The translations under genes were made by a program, and so were the position numbers. A stretch of 18,240 bases of DNA from Planctomycetota bacterium (GTDB lineage: Bacteria; Planctomycetota; Phycisphaerae; WQYP01): the NCBI GenBank assembly GCA_021809365.1, contig JAKBAC010000057.1:1-18240 (forward strand), written 5' to 3'. Below, piece after piece: positions 10,811-18,205 of the stretch. Within the stretch, counting starts at the first letter, position 1. Each line of letters opens with the position of its first letter. A model generated the notes under the pieces. It made no database searches and was not told where the DNA came from. It saw only the letters and a list, made by a program, of their open reading frames with translations.

Positions 10811-11500
10811 ATGGTTGAGTTGTATCCCATATTTCTGAACGTTGAAGCACGCCCGGTATTGATCATCGGCGGCGGGGCCGTGGGACTGCGAAAGGCTCAG
10901 TCGCTTCTGGCGACCGGTGCGCAAGTCACCGTGCTTAGTCCGGAATTTCATGGCGGGTTTGACCGGTTAACCTCAATCCATCGCATGGTATCGATCTATG
11001 AGCCAGGTGTCCTTACCGCGCAACATCACCCAAAATGGATGTTGATATTTGCGGCTACCAATAGTCCGCACGTCAATGCGGCGGTCATGCAAGATGCGGT
11101 CAAGGCCGGCATTTTATGCTGCCGATGTGATGAACCGGCGTCCGGTGATTTTATTTCTCCGGCAGTGCAGCGCCGCGGCCCGCTGACACTGGCGCTTACT
11201 TCCGGCGGCAGCGCACCCGGACTGTCCGCCGCGATTGCGGAAAATCTTTCCGCGGCCATTGATTCCACATTGATTGCACAGTTGGAATTATTGGCACGCT
11301 GGCGGCGCATCGTGCTGGAGCGTGTCTCCGCCGCGGAAGTACGGCGGAATCTGCTGCAGCGGTTATCAGGACACGAAATGTACGATATGATTCGCACGGG
11401 CGGTCAGGCCGGTGGAGAAGAAATGTTTGCCCAATGGCTGGCGGCCGCGGTTGCCCAATGTGGATTGCCGCCATCCGCGGCTGTTGATTCGAGGAAGTAA
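10811..11500 (+). CDS. Precorrin-2 dehydrogenase / siroheme synthase N-terminal domain
   Basis: Residues 1-150 match the CysG N-terminal/Met8/SirC module: YPIFLNVEARPVLIIGGG, the NAD-binding GGGAVG at 20-25 followed by RKAQSLL, and DFISPAVQRRGPLTLAL with SGGSAPGLS. The enzyme oxidises precorrin-2 to sirohydrochlorin using NAD. D107 in CRCDEP aligns with the catalytic aspartate. The segment before it is cysteine-rich (C103, C104, C106), where relatives usually have hydrophobic residues. There is no fused methyltransferase domain, so precorrin-2 must come from elsewhere. I chose the ATG at 10811, 13 bp after the previous stop. A GTG at 10775 would overlap that gene by 23 bp and add 12 unlikely residues. 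Neither start has a strong ribosome binding site. Confidence 0.87.
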   Translation: MVELYPIFLNVEARPVLIIGGGAVGLRKAQSLLATGAQVTVLSPEFHGGFDRLTSIHRMVSIYEPGVLTAQHHPKWMLIFAATNSPHVNAAVMQDAVKAGILCCRCDEPASGDFISPAVQRRGPLTLALTSGGSAPGLSAAIAENLSAAIDSTLIAQLELLARWRRIVLERVSAAEVRRNLLQRLSGHEMYDMIRTGGQAGGEEMFAQWLAAAVAQCGLPPSAAVDSRK

Positions 11501-11506
11501 CACATC

Positions 11507-12385
11507 ATGGCCAGCCCTGTGGAAGTTTCCGCCCATTTATCGATTTTACAATACGCCGCCGTGGTTGCCGCGGCGGTATCATTTCTTGCGGCATTCTGGT
11601 TTCAATTTCGGGAATTGGGAAATCAGAAGACGCAAGCCAACGCGGCCGCTGAATGCAATTGGCTTGTTCGATCACCGAATCCAGCTGTAGTCAACGGTGT
11701 ATTTCTAACGGCGCTGCTGCTGGTCAGCCGCATGGTTGATGCGCACAGCATGACGCTTCCTCTCGCCGATTATTTTGACGCCTTTTTGCTTCTGGGATTG
11801 GTACTGTCCATGTTGTGGGCCTATCTGCAATGGACGCGTTACCTGCGTGCTCTGGCGGCGTTTCTTCTGCCGATGATCTTTGCGGTGCTGGTGGTTGGTA
11901 TGATGCTCGGAGCGCTGGGTTATCAGCATTTTGATGCGCATAATCCATGGGTGGCGGCGCATATCGCCAGCGTGTTGCTGGGCACCGCGAGTTTTGCGGC
12001 GGGTTGCGTCGGCGGCATGGCTTATCTGCTGGCGGATCGGCGGCTGAAAAAACGCGGACAGATCGGCTGGAATTTGTTTTCGCTGCCATCACTGGCCTCC
12101 ATTGAAAAATTTACCCGCCATGCCATTGTGCTGGGCTTCGCACTGCTGACGGTCGCGGCCATTACCGGGATATTTCGTGCGGTGCGCGATCCACGGCTTA
12201 TGGGATCGCATTGGTATTTGTCTCCGAAAGTTGTGCTTACCGCCGTGGTCTGGTTGGTGTATGGCTTGCTTTTGAATATGCGCTTGGTGCCCATTTTGCG
12301 CGGTGCGCGGTGTGCGTGGCTGAGCATTATTGGATTTGCGTTACTGATGGCCATCTTTGCAGTTATGTTTGTAAAGGCTGGATAA
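11507..12385 (+). CDS. hemX: HemX/CcsA-family membrane protein
   Basis: This 292-residue protein has about eight hydrophobic segments (near 15-33, 61-76, 85-108, 114-138, 148-175, 205-223, 240-258 and 269-289) and belongs to the cytochrome c assembly (CcsA) superfamily. H152 in AAHIASVLLGTASFAAG and H205 in TRHAIVLGFALL are candidate heme ligands. The tryptophan-rich WWD heme-handling motif of true CcsA/CcmC is replaced by GSHWYLSPKVVLTAVVWLVYG, as in HemX proteins found next to hemA. HemX has been linked to control of HemA abundance in Bacillus, but its activity is not settled. GAGGAAG lies about 9 bp before the ATG, and the gene sits 6 bp after the previous stop and 8 bp before hemA. Family confident, exact role inferred. 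Confidence 0.82.
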   Translation: MASPVEVSAHLSILQYAAVVAAAVSFLAAFWFQFRELGNQKTQANAAAECNWLVRSPNPAVVNGVFLTALLLVSRMVDAHSMTLPLADYFDAFLLLGLVLSMLWAYLQWTRYLRALAAFLLPMIFAVLVVGMMLGALGYQHFDAHNPWVAAHIASVLLGTASFAAGCVGGMAYLLADRRLKKRGQIGWNLFSLPSLASIEKFTRHAIVLGFALLTVAAITGIFRAVRDPRLMGSHWYLSPKVVLTAVVWLVYGLLLNMRLVPILRGARCAWLSIIGFALLMAIFAVMFVKAG

Positions 12386-12393
12386 GCTGCCGT

Positions 12394-13719
12394 ATGCGAG
12401 AGATCATTCCATCTGAAACAGCGCTGCTGATGGTCGGGCTTAATCATCGCACCGCTCCGGTGCGCCTGCGTGAGTCACTGGCATTCTCGGATCAGGCGGC
12501 GGATGCGGCGGTGCTCGCGTTCAAGGAGCATTTTCCCGCCTGTGAAGCTGTGATTATTTCCACCTGCAATCGCGTCGAGCTGTATGTCGCCCGACACGGC
12601 GCGGTACAGCCGAGCGTTGAAGACATGGTGGAATTTCTCGCGACGAATCGCGGTGTTGCCGCGGCGGAGGCCAGTGGAAGCATTTATCGACTGGAACATC
12701 AGGCTGTGGTGGAGCATTTATTTTCCGTGGCCAGCAGTCTGGATTCGCTGGTGCTTGGTGAAACGCAGATACTCAGTCAGGTCAAGCAGGCCTACCAGCG
12801 GGCGGGTGCCGTAAAGACGGTCGGCCCTGTTTTTCACGTCCTGTTTCAGCGCTCGTTCGCGGCCGCCAAGGAGGTTCATGAACAGACCGGTTTGGGGGAT
12901 GGTCATGTATCGGTTGCGAGCATCGCGGTGGAATTGTTACGTGGTGTTTTTGACCGCTTTGATGACAAAACCGTGCTGCTTATTGGTGCCGGCAAGATGG
13001 CGGTACTCATGCTCCGGCATCTGGTGTCGCTGCATCCGGGCCGGATGATCGTTACGAACAGGACGGCGGAAAAAAGCGCTGACATGGCCGGGCGATTTCG
13101 GCTGGAGGCGGCGGATTTTTCACGCCTGGACGAGCTTCTGACCTCCGCCGACATCGTGCTTACCAGCACCGGATCGCCGGAACCGATTATCACCGCGGAA
13201 ACAATAAAATCACTGATGAAAGCCCGCCAGTATCGTCCGCTGGTGATCGTGGACATTGCCGTGCCGCGCGATGTGGAAGCGGCTGTTGCACGTTTGAACA
13301 ATGTTTATTTGTACAACATTGATGATCTGGAGAGGGTGTCGCAAAGCAACCGGGACGAGCGTGGCACCAAGATGGATTTGAGTCGTGTCATTATAGATAG
13401 GCACACCGCGGAATTTATGCACTGGTTCGCGGCGCGCAATACCGGTCCGGTGGTCAAAGCGCTGTATGAATTGTGCCGCCGCATCAGCGACCGGGAACTG
13501 GAAACGTTGCTGGCGGCGAACCCGGATTTCACGGAGGTGCAACGCGAAGCCATTCGCAAAATGGCGCACCGTCTGGTGGGAAAAATTCTACATGTTCCGG
13601 TGACTGAATTAACAACGCAGGCACCGCAGCACCGTCGAATACATCTGGCGGGGGCCATTCAGGAGTTGTTTCACCTCCTGCCACCGGATGGTGCTCCAGC
13701 GGATGCAAAAAAGCCGTAA
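12394..13719 (+). CDS. hemA: Glutamyl-tRNA reductase
   Basis: This 441-residue protein shows GLNHRTAPVRLRE, the catalytic cysteine C58 in ISTCNRVELY, LDSLVLGETQILSQVKQAY, and an NADPH-binding block LLIGAGKMAVLMLRHL followed by NRTAEKSADM. It reduces the glutamyl group of Glu-tRNA(Glu) to glutamate-1-semialdehyde, the first committed step of C5 tetrapyrrole synthesis. A C-terminal dimerisation helix region follows (about 340-420). The frame is open further upstream into hemX, but the ATG at 12394 is right for the family and lies 8 bp after the hemX stop. The Shine-Dalgarno sequence is weak (AGG about 15 bp upstream), suggesting translational coupling to hemX. Length is usual. Confidence 0.96.
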   Translation: MREIIPSETALLMVGLNHRTAPVRLRESLAFSDQAADAAVLAFKEHFPACEAVIISTCNRVELYVARHGAVQPSVEDMVEFLATNRGVAAAEASGSIYRLEHQAVVEHLFSVASSLDSLVLGETQILSQVKQAYQRAGAVKTVGPVFHVLFQRSFAAAKEVHEQTGLGDGHVSVASIAVELLRGVFDRFDDKTVLLIGAGKMAVLMLRHLVSLHPGRMIVTNRTAEKSADMAGRFRLEAADFSRLDELLTSADIVLTSTGSPEPIITAETIKSLMKARQYRPLVIVDIAVPRDVEAAVARLNNVYLYNIDDLERVSQSNRDERGTKMDLSRVIIDRHTAEFMHWFAARNTGPVVKALYELCRRISDRELETLLAANPDFTEVQREAIRKMAHRLVGKILHVPVTELTTQAPQHRRIHLAGAIQELFHLLPPDGAPADAKKP

Positions 13720-13780
13720 GTTTCCAACAAATCCAACTTGGGCTACCATAAGTAGTTCGTATTTTGTGCGATGGTGGATA

Positions 13781-15301
13781 ATGCCCTACGAAACGTTACG
13801 AGATTTTCTTGCGGAACTGGACAAAATGGGAGAACTGCGGAAGATTTCCGCTCCTGTTGATCCGGTGCTGGAGGTTGCTGAAATTGCGGACCGTGTGAGC
13901 AAAGCGCCCACCCGTGCCGGCGATTATCCCGCGGGCAAAGCGCCTTTCGCAGGCCCTTCGGCCAGGCACGGCACCGCGGCCACGAATCAGGCGTTGCTGT
14001 TTGAACACATCCATGGTTCTGAATATCCGCTGGCCATCAACACCTTCGGCTCCTATCGTCGAATTCATGCGGCTCTAGGCTGTGACAGCCTTGACGACAT
14101 GGCTCAACGCATTGCCGATCTGACTCAGCCGCAGTTGCCGGTGCGTTTTATGGATAAAATGAAGAAGGGCCTGGATTTGCTGAAACTTGCCGGATATGGC
14201 CCCAAGGTCCGATCCGGTCCGGGCCTGTGTCAGGAAGTGGTACTCACCGATAATGCGGATCTTACCCGGCTACCCATTATTCAATGTTGGCCGGGTGATG
14301 GCGGAAAATATATCACGTTCGGACAGGTGGTTACGAAGCATCCGGAAACCGGCGCGCGCAATCTGGGCATGTACCGCGTGCAGATATTTGATAAAAAACT
14401 CACCGCCATGCACTGGCATACGCACCACGACGGCGCTCGACACTTTCGCGCCTGGGCCAAACTCGGCAAGCCCTGCCCATTGGCCATTACCCTCGGCGGA
14501 GAAAGCATCCTACCCTATGCGGCGACCGCGCCATTGCCACCGGGAATTGATGAGCACATTTTCGCCGGCTTTCTGTTGGGTCGCGGGCTGGAACTGGTGC
14601 CCTGCAAGACTGTTCCGCTGGAAGTACCGGCGAATTGCGAATTCGTCATTGAGGGTTATGTCGATCCCAGCCAGACAATTCTTGAAGGGCCGTTTGGCGA
14701 TCACACCGGCTTTTATTCCCTGGCGGATCAGTATCCAATTTTCAATGTCACAGCTATTACCCATCGGCGCAACCCCATTTATCCAACCACCATCGTCGGC
14801 AAGCCTCCCCAGGAGGATTATTACCTGGGTAAGGCCACCGAGCGGATTTTTCTGCCGTTGCTCAAGCTCATTGTCCCCGATGTCCTGGATTATGATCTGC
14901 CCATGTTCGGCGCGTTTCATAATTGCGCTTTTATTAAAATTCGCAAGGAATATCCCTATCACGCCCGCAAGGTGATTCACGCGGTTTGGGGTGCCGGGCA
15001 GATGGCATGGACTAAAATTGTGGTCATCGTTGATGAGCATGTGGATGTGCATAATCAGGATGATGTGCTGTTTCATCTGGCGGCCAATGTTGATCCGCGG
15101 CGGGATACATTCATTGCCGAGGGGCCTTTGGATATATTGGATCATGCCGCCCCGGCGATGGGAGCTGGAAGTAAAATGGGCATTGATGCCACGCGCAAGT
15201 GGCCCGGTGAGGGGACCGTCCGGGATTGGCCGGAAGAGCTGGAGATGGATGAAATAACCGTAAAAAAAGTAACTCAGCGTTGGAAGGAATATGGATTCTA
15301 A
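13781..15301 (+). CDS. ubiD: UbiD-family prenylated-FMN decarboxylase
   Basis: This 506-residue protein shows NLGMYRVQIFDKKLTAMHW and EGPFGDHTGFYS. R199, E302 and D307 match the Arg-Glu-Glu/Asp catalytic set of UbiD enzymes, which use prenylated FMN to decarboxylate aromatic or unsaturated acids. In quinone pathways the substrate is a polyprenyl-hydroxybenzoate or a menaquinone precursor; which applies here is not visible. Residues 43-68, between DRVSKA and NQALLFEHIHGS, are an insertion compared with E. coli UbiD. The frame is open 31 codons upstream, but MPYETLRDFLAELDKMGEL is the family N-terminus and GGTGG lies about 4 bp before it. It follows hemA by 61 bp and overlaps gltX by 11 bp. No ubiX is in the window. 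Confidence 0.9.
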   Translation: MPYETLRDFLAELDKMGELRKISAPVDPVLEVAEIADRVSKAPTRAGDYPAGKAPFAGPSARHGTAATNQALLFEHIHGSEYPLAINTFGSYRRIHAALGCDSLDDMAQRIADLTQPQLPVRFMDKMKKGLDLLKLAGYGPKVRSGPGLCQEVVLTDNADLTRLPIIQCWPGDGGKYITFGQVVTKHPETGARNLGMYRVQIFDKKLTAMHWHTHHDGARHFRAWAKLGKPCPLAITLGGESILPYAATAPLPPGIDEHIFAGFLLGRGLELVPCKTVPLEVPANCEFVIEGYVDPSQTILEGPFGDHTGFYSLADQYPIFNVTAITHRRNPIYPTTIVGKPPQEDYYLGKATERIFLPLLKLIVPDVLDYDLPMFGAFHNCAFIKIRKEYPYHARKVIHAVWGAGQMAWTKIVVIVDEHVDVHNQDDVLFHLAANVDPRRDTFIAEGPLDILDHAAPAMGAGSKMGIDATRKWPGEGTVRDWPEELEMDEITVKKVTQRWKEYGF

Positions 15302-16901
15302 AATGGTCAAAACCCGCTTCGCTCCGTCACCCACTGGTTTCCTGCATGTCGGCGGGGCCAGAACCGCTTTATTTAACTGGCTCTTTGCCCGCAAGCATGG
15401 CGGACAATTCGTACTGCGCATTGAAGATACCGATCAGGTGCGGTCCACCGCGGAATCCGCCGCCGGAATTCTTGCGGATCTGCAATGGCTGGGGCTGAAC
15501 TGGGATTGCGGCCCGCAACCGGGTTCCGCCAAGAATGAATATTTTCAGTCCATGCGACTGGATCTTTATAACGGATATTTGGCACAGTTGGTAAAAGATG
15601 GGCGGGCCTATGAGGCTTACGAAACTCCCCAGCAACTGGCCGCGATGCGCATGGTGGCGGAAAAAATGAAGCGGCCCTTTCGCTATCGACGTAACATGCC
15701 CGGCCGCGCCCAGGCCGGCAGCGGGCCTACCGTGCTGCGATTTGAAATGCCATTTGAAACCATCACCTTTCATGATTTGATTTTGGGAGAGATTTCCGTC
15801 GGCGGCGATGAGCATGATGATATTATTATCCGCAAATCAGATGGATTTCCCACCTATCACTTTGCCGTTGTGGTTGATGATCATGATATGGGCATTACGC
15901 ATGTGCTGCGGGCCCAGGAACATCTGATGAATACACCCAAACATCTGGGGTTATATAAAGCGCTGGGATGGGCACCGCCCGCGCACGCCCACATGCCCCT
16001 GGTATTCAACATGGACAACACCAAAATGTCCAAGCGCGATAAAACCAAAGCCGCCCGCGCCGCTGTGGCCGCCTGGCTTAAGCAGGGGAATTCAACCGAC
16101 ATTCTGGTGGAAAAATCCGGCATCAGTGCCGGGCAGTTAAAGGAATTTCTGGATAAAAAGACGGATGATTCCCGTATCGCCGCCGCCATGGGTGCCGCAC
16201 TGGGGATTGCCCTGCCGGAAATTGATGTGCAGGATTTCCGTCGCAGCGGTTATCTTTCCGATGCTTTATTAAATTTCATAGCTCTGATCGGCTGGTCGCC
16301 GGGAGAAAATCGGGAAATACTCACACGCGATGAGATGCTCCAACTGTTTTCCCTGGAAACCATCGGTAAAACCAGCGGACGCTTTGACCGCAAGAAGCTG
16401 CTTTGGATGAACGGTGAATATATTCGCGGGCGATCCATGGATGATCTGCTTCACGATCTCGCCGCATTTAATTCCGTTACCGATTATCCGATTAAAAAAG
16501 CCACCGAACCACAACAGCGACAACTTTTGGCCATGTACCAGGAACGCACCGGCACATTGGCCGAGATGGCGGAAAATTCGCGGTTCTTTTTTGAAGAACC
16601 GAAAATGAACCCCGTCGCGTTCAAGAAGCATATTGATTCCGGCGACGGCCGCACCGTATTGCGGCGTATTTACGACTTGCTGGCAGCCGTGCAGGATTGG
16701 TCCAAGCCGCAATTAGCACCGGTGATCGAACAGATTATTGAACTGGGTGAAAAACGCGGCACCGCGCCGCAAACGCTGCGCGTCGCCGTATGCGGTGGGG
16801 CGGTCTCTCCACCACTATTGGAAACCCTCTGCCTGCTGGGCCGCGACATCACGCTGGCCCGTATGGATAAGATTCTGCAATTAACATCGGCGGCAAGGTG
16901 A
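15291..16901 (+). CDS. gltX: Glutamate--tRNA ligase
   Basis: This 536-residue class I synthetase has the HIGH-type site FAPSPTGFLHVGGARTALFNW (HVGG at 19-22, broken here from a longer motif) and KMSKR at 245-249. It charges tRNA(Glu) with glutamate, providing substrate for protein synthesis and for HemA upstream. Between KMSKRD and DFRRSGYLSDALLNFIALIG lie about 58 residues (about 251-308) where most bacterial GltX have roughly 10. The insertion has a helix-rich composition and no recognised domain. The rest fits the family, including the anticodon-binding C-terminus. The start is ambiguous: AAGGA is only 2 bp before the ATG at 15291 and 14 bp before an ATG at 15303. The second gives MVKTRFAPSPTG, nearer the usual N-terminus. 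Confidence 0.94.
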   Translation: MDSKMVKTRFAPSPTGFLHVGGARTALFNWLFARKHGGQFVLRIEDTDQVRSTAESAAGILADLQWLGLNWDCGPQPGSAKNEYFQSMRLDLYNGYLAQLVKDGRAYEAYETPQQLAAMRMVAEKMKRPFRYRRNMPGRAQAGSGPTVLRFEMPFETITFHDLILGEISVGGDEHDDIIIRKSDGFPTYHFAVVVDDHDMGITHVLRAQEHLMNTPKHLGLYKALGWAPPAHAHMPLVFNMDNTKMSKRDKTKAARAAVAAWLKQGNSTDILVEKSGISAGQLKEFLDKKTDDSRIAAAMGAALGIALPEIDVQDFRRSGYLSDALLNFIALIGWSPGENREILTRDEMLQLFSLETIGKTSGRFDRKKLLWMNGEYIRGRSMDDLLHDLAAFNSVTDYPIKKATEPQQRQLLAMYQERTGTLAEMAENSRFFFEEPKMNPVAFKKHIDSGDGRTVLRRIYDLLAAVQDWSKPQLAPVIEQIIELGEKRGTAPQTLRVAVCGGAVSPPLLETLCLLGRDITLARMDKILQLTSAAR

Positions 16902-16908
16902 GCATGAC

Positions 16909-16921
16909 TCCGCCTGGCGGA
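16909..16921. terminator. Short hairpin between convergent genes
   Basis: TCCGC 16909-16913 pairs with GCGGA 16917-16921 around CTG. It lies in the 38-bp gap between gltX (plus) and the hydrolase gene (minus), the only place for a shared terminator. No T-run follows on either strand, so intrinsic termination is doubtful. Confidence 0.25.
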
Positions 16922-16939
16922 TGGATGCGTAGGTGAACG

Positions 16940-17821
16940 TCAATGATTCTGTTCTTCCCCGGCAATCCATGGCGCGACATGTCGACGAATGTACTGTTCT
17001 GAAGAAGAAAAGCTGTGCGTGCCCCAGTGGCCGCAATCATCAATGAGGCTGGGATTCCATGGCACCTGATGTAATTTTGTATACGGTGCCGCATCGGCAA
17101 GGCCTGTGGGCTGCTTAAAACCCACGAAGCCGCAGGACATGCGAGGCTTGCGATCACAGGTGCCAAACAATGTTGTGCCCAAACCCAATACCAGCCAATC
17201 ACGATGAGAGTAGAAATTAAACAAACCTTTGCGCAAACGTCGCAGCGCTGTGCTGAGATTATACGTGTTGGAAATGGCACCGCTTAATAGAACCAGCCCA
17301 TCAATACTCCGGTCTTCCGGCAGCGATTCCACCGCGAAAAGCGCCGGCCCCGCGCCGCCGCTGTTGGCGATAATATGTATGGGCCGACCGGGATATTCGT
17401 CCTGATAACGCATGATGATCCGCGTCAGCTCCGCCGCCTTGGATCGATTCCGTCGCAACCACATTAAATTTGGCAGATAGCCTTCCGGAAATGGGATGCC
17501 CCAGTAAAACATCTGCACGGCACCGGGAATAACTCCGCTGAGGCCCTTGACCATGGCGTTGGCAAAAGGGCCGGCGGCCTCAATGCCGGGTAGAACAAGG
17601 GTCAATCCAAAATTCAAATCCGCCGAATTGACCGCAGTGTGCCGGAAGAATGGTTTCCCGCGCAGCCTCCCCAGAATCAACTCAAAAAATTCGCCGCGGG
17701 ACTGTCGGATGTAGGTGATCTTTTGCCGCATGCGTGAGATTGACAATGCCTTAGCCTCCGCAACACCGACCTTTTGCCGCGGGTCAGTTCCGTGTTTCAT
17801 GGGTAAAGGTGCGTTCAGCAT
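16940..17821 (-). CDS. Alpha/beta-hydrolase-like protein of unknown function
   Basis: I do not recognise a named family. The 293-residue protein has an alpha/beta-hydrolase layout: a beta strand ending TLVLPGIEAAG (oxyanion region), HIIANSGGAGPALFAVESL with the likely nucleophile S154 in an ANSGG variant of GxSxG, D208 in YSHRDWLVLG, and H265 in IDDCGHWGTHSF. Serine, aspartate and histidine appear in the right order and at the right spacing for a catalytic triad, so an esterase- or lipase-like activity is plausible but unproven. There is no clear signal peptide or TM helix. I chose the ATG at 17821 because AAAAGGGA lies 4-5 bp upstream. The frame also opens at a TTG 51 bp earlier with no ribosome binding site. 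It converges on gltX. Confidence 0.75.
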   Translation of the reverse strand: MLNAPLPMKHGTDPRQKVGVAEAKALSISRMRQKITYIRQSRGEFFELILGRLRGKPFFRHTAVNSADLNFGLTLVLPGIEAAGPFANAMVKGLSGVIPGAVQMFYWGIPFPEGYLPNLMWLRRNRSKAAELTRIIMRYQDEYPGRPIHIIANSGGAGPALFAVESLPEDRSIDGLVLLSGAISNTYNLSTALRRLRKGLFNFYSHRDWLVLGLGTTLFGTCDRKPRMSCGFVGFKQPTGLADAAPYTKLHQVPWNPSLIDDCGHWGTHSFSSSEQYIRRHVAPWIAGEEQNH

Positions 17822-17947
17822 GATGTCCCTTTTCGCCTTATTCTTCGCACCGCACAATTTAATCTTATCCAATAATTAACCCTTTGTTCATGGAAAGCAA
17901 GCGCCAGTGTTAAGACAACGCGGCAAGGGGCCTGTGACCGATTCTGC

Positions 17948-17970
17948 AATGCGGCGGCACCGCCAGCATT
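17948..17970. repeat. GC-rich bulged palindrome
   Basis: AATGC 17948-17952 and GGCGG 17953-17957 pair with CCGCC 17960-17964 and GCATT 17966-17970. One unpaired A (17965) and a CA centre break the symmetry. It lies upstream of the hydrolase gene and directly abuts the heptamer array. Confidence 0.45.
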
Positions 17971-18001
17971 TAGGAGTTAGGAGTTAGGAGTTAGGAGTTA
18001 G
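17970..18001 (+). repeat. TTAGGAG heptamer tandem array
   Basis: Four exact copies of TTAGGAG run from 17970 to 17997, followed by a partial TTAG to 18001. The 7-bp period is not a codon multiple, so the array is noncoding or disrupts any frame. It resembles the short tandemly repeated heptamers known from cyanobacterial intergenic regions. Slippage-driven copy-number change is likely. Confidence 0.85.
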
Positions 18002-18018
18002 AAGACATTGCGAATTTC

Positions 18019-18075
18019 AAGTTGCCCAAGATGCCCAAGTTCGGGGGCAAGTTGCCCAAGTTGGGCAAGTTGATG
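18019..18075 (+). repeat. Degenerate 9-bp tandem repeat (AAGTTGCCC units)
   Basis: Units are AAGTTGCCC 18019, AAGATGCCC 18028, AAGTTCGGG plus GGC 18037-18048, AAGTTGCCC 18049, AAGTTGGGC 18058 and AAGTTGATG 18067. All spacings are multiples of 3, so one frame reads Lys-Leu/Met/Phe-Pro/Gly again and again. TTGCCCAA 18052-18059 and TTGGGCAA 18061-18068 also form a perfect inverted repeat around G18060. A further CAAGTTGCCC lies at 18103-18112, out of that frame. Confidence 0.7.
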
Positions 18076-18183
18076 GGAGCGTTGATTTTAGCGGGTTTGG
18101 TTCAAGTTGCCCTAGAAACTATGAAGCCGAGCCTTTCGGGGGACGTTGAGAGTGGGATAAAATCCCGGTTAACAACGAGCTGA
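18031..18183 (+). CDS. Possible small membrane protein (50 aa), unconfirmed
   Basis: An ATG at 18031 opens a 50-codon frame ending TGA at 18183. It starts MPKFGGKLPKLGKLMG, continues with a hydrophobic stretch ALILAGLVQVAL (about 17-28), and ends in a polar tail SGIKSRLTTS. A basic repeat followed by a membrane-length segment would suit a small membrane or peptide-like product. Against it: there is no ribosome binding site before the ATG, the 5' part is low-complexity repeat, and a candidate promoter and a foldable leader lie within the same bases. The frame is closed upstream by TAG at 17992-17994. I do not recognise the sequence. Confidence 0.2.
   Translation: MPKFGGKLPKLGKLMGALILAGLVQVALETMKPSLSGDVESGIKSRLTTS
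18097..18125 (+). promoter_or_regulatory. Candidate promoter of the gene at 18229
   Basis: TTGGTT 18097-18102 and TATGAA 18120-18125 are 17 bp apart. The match to consensus is moderate (3/6 and 4/6). A copy of CAAGTTGCCC (18103-18112) fills the first part of the spacer, so a factor recognising the upstream copies could act here. The predicted transcript would start near 18132. Confidence 0.35.
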
Positions 18184-18205
18184 CCGCGTAGGTCGCTCAA
18201 ACGTC
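18142..18205 (+). ncRNA. Predicted structured 5' leader, three-way-junction fold
   Basis: GACGTT 18142-18147 pairs with AACGTC 18200-18205 to close a junction. Inside it are GGGAT 18154-18158 with ATCCC 18162-18166 (AAA loop), and GAGC-T-GACC 18177-18185 with GGTC-GCTC 18191-18198 (GCGTA loop). The fold ends 23 nt before the ATG at 18229 and just before the Shine-Dalgarno sequence, as expected of a cis-regulatory RNA. I could not match it to a known riboswitch class (c-di-GMP-I, purine, TPP, SAM-I, glycine and ZTP motifs were considered from memory). The fold was judged by eye, not by energy calculation. Confidence 0.35.

Noticed and set aside
12211..12393. Upstream extension of hemA by 61 codons
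   Set aside because: It would overlap the hemX coding region almost wholly in another frame, and the family N-terminus begins at 12394.
14510..15421. 303-codon minus-strand frame opposite ubiD and gltX
   Set aside because: Antisense to two conserved genes, with no recognised domain.
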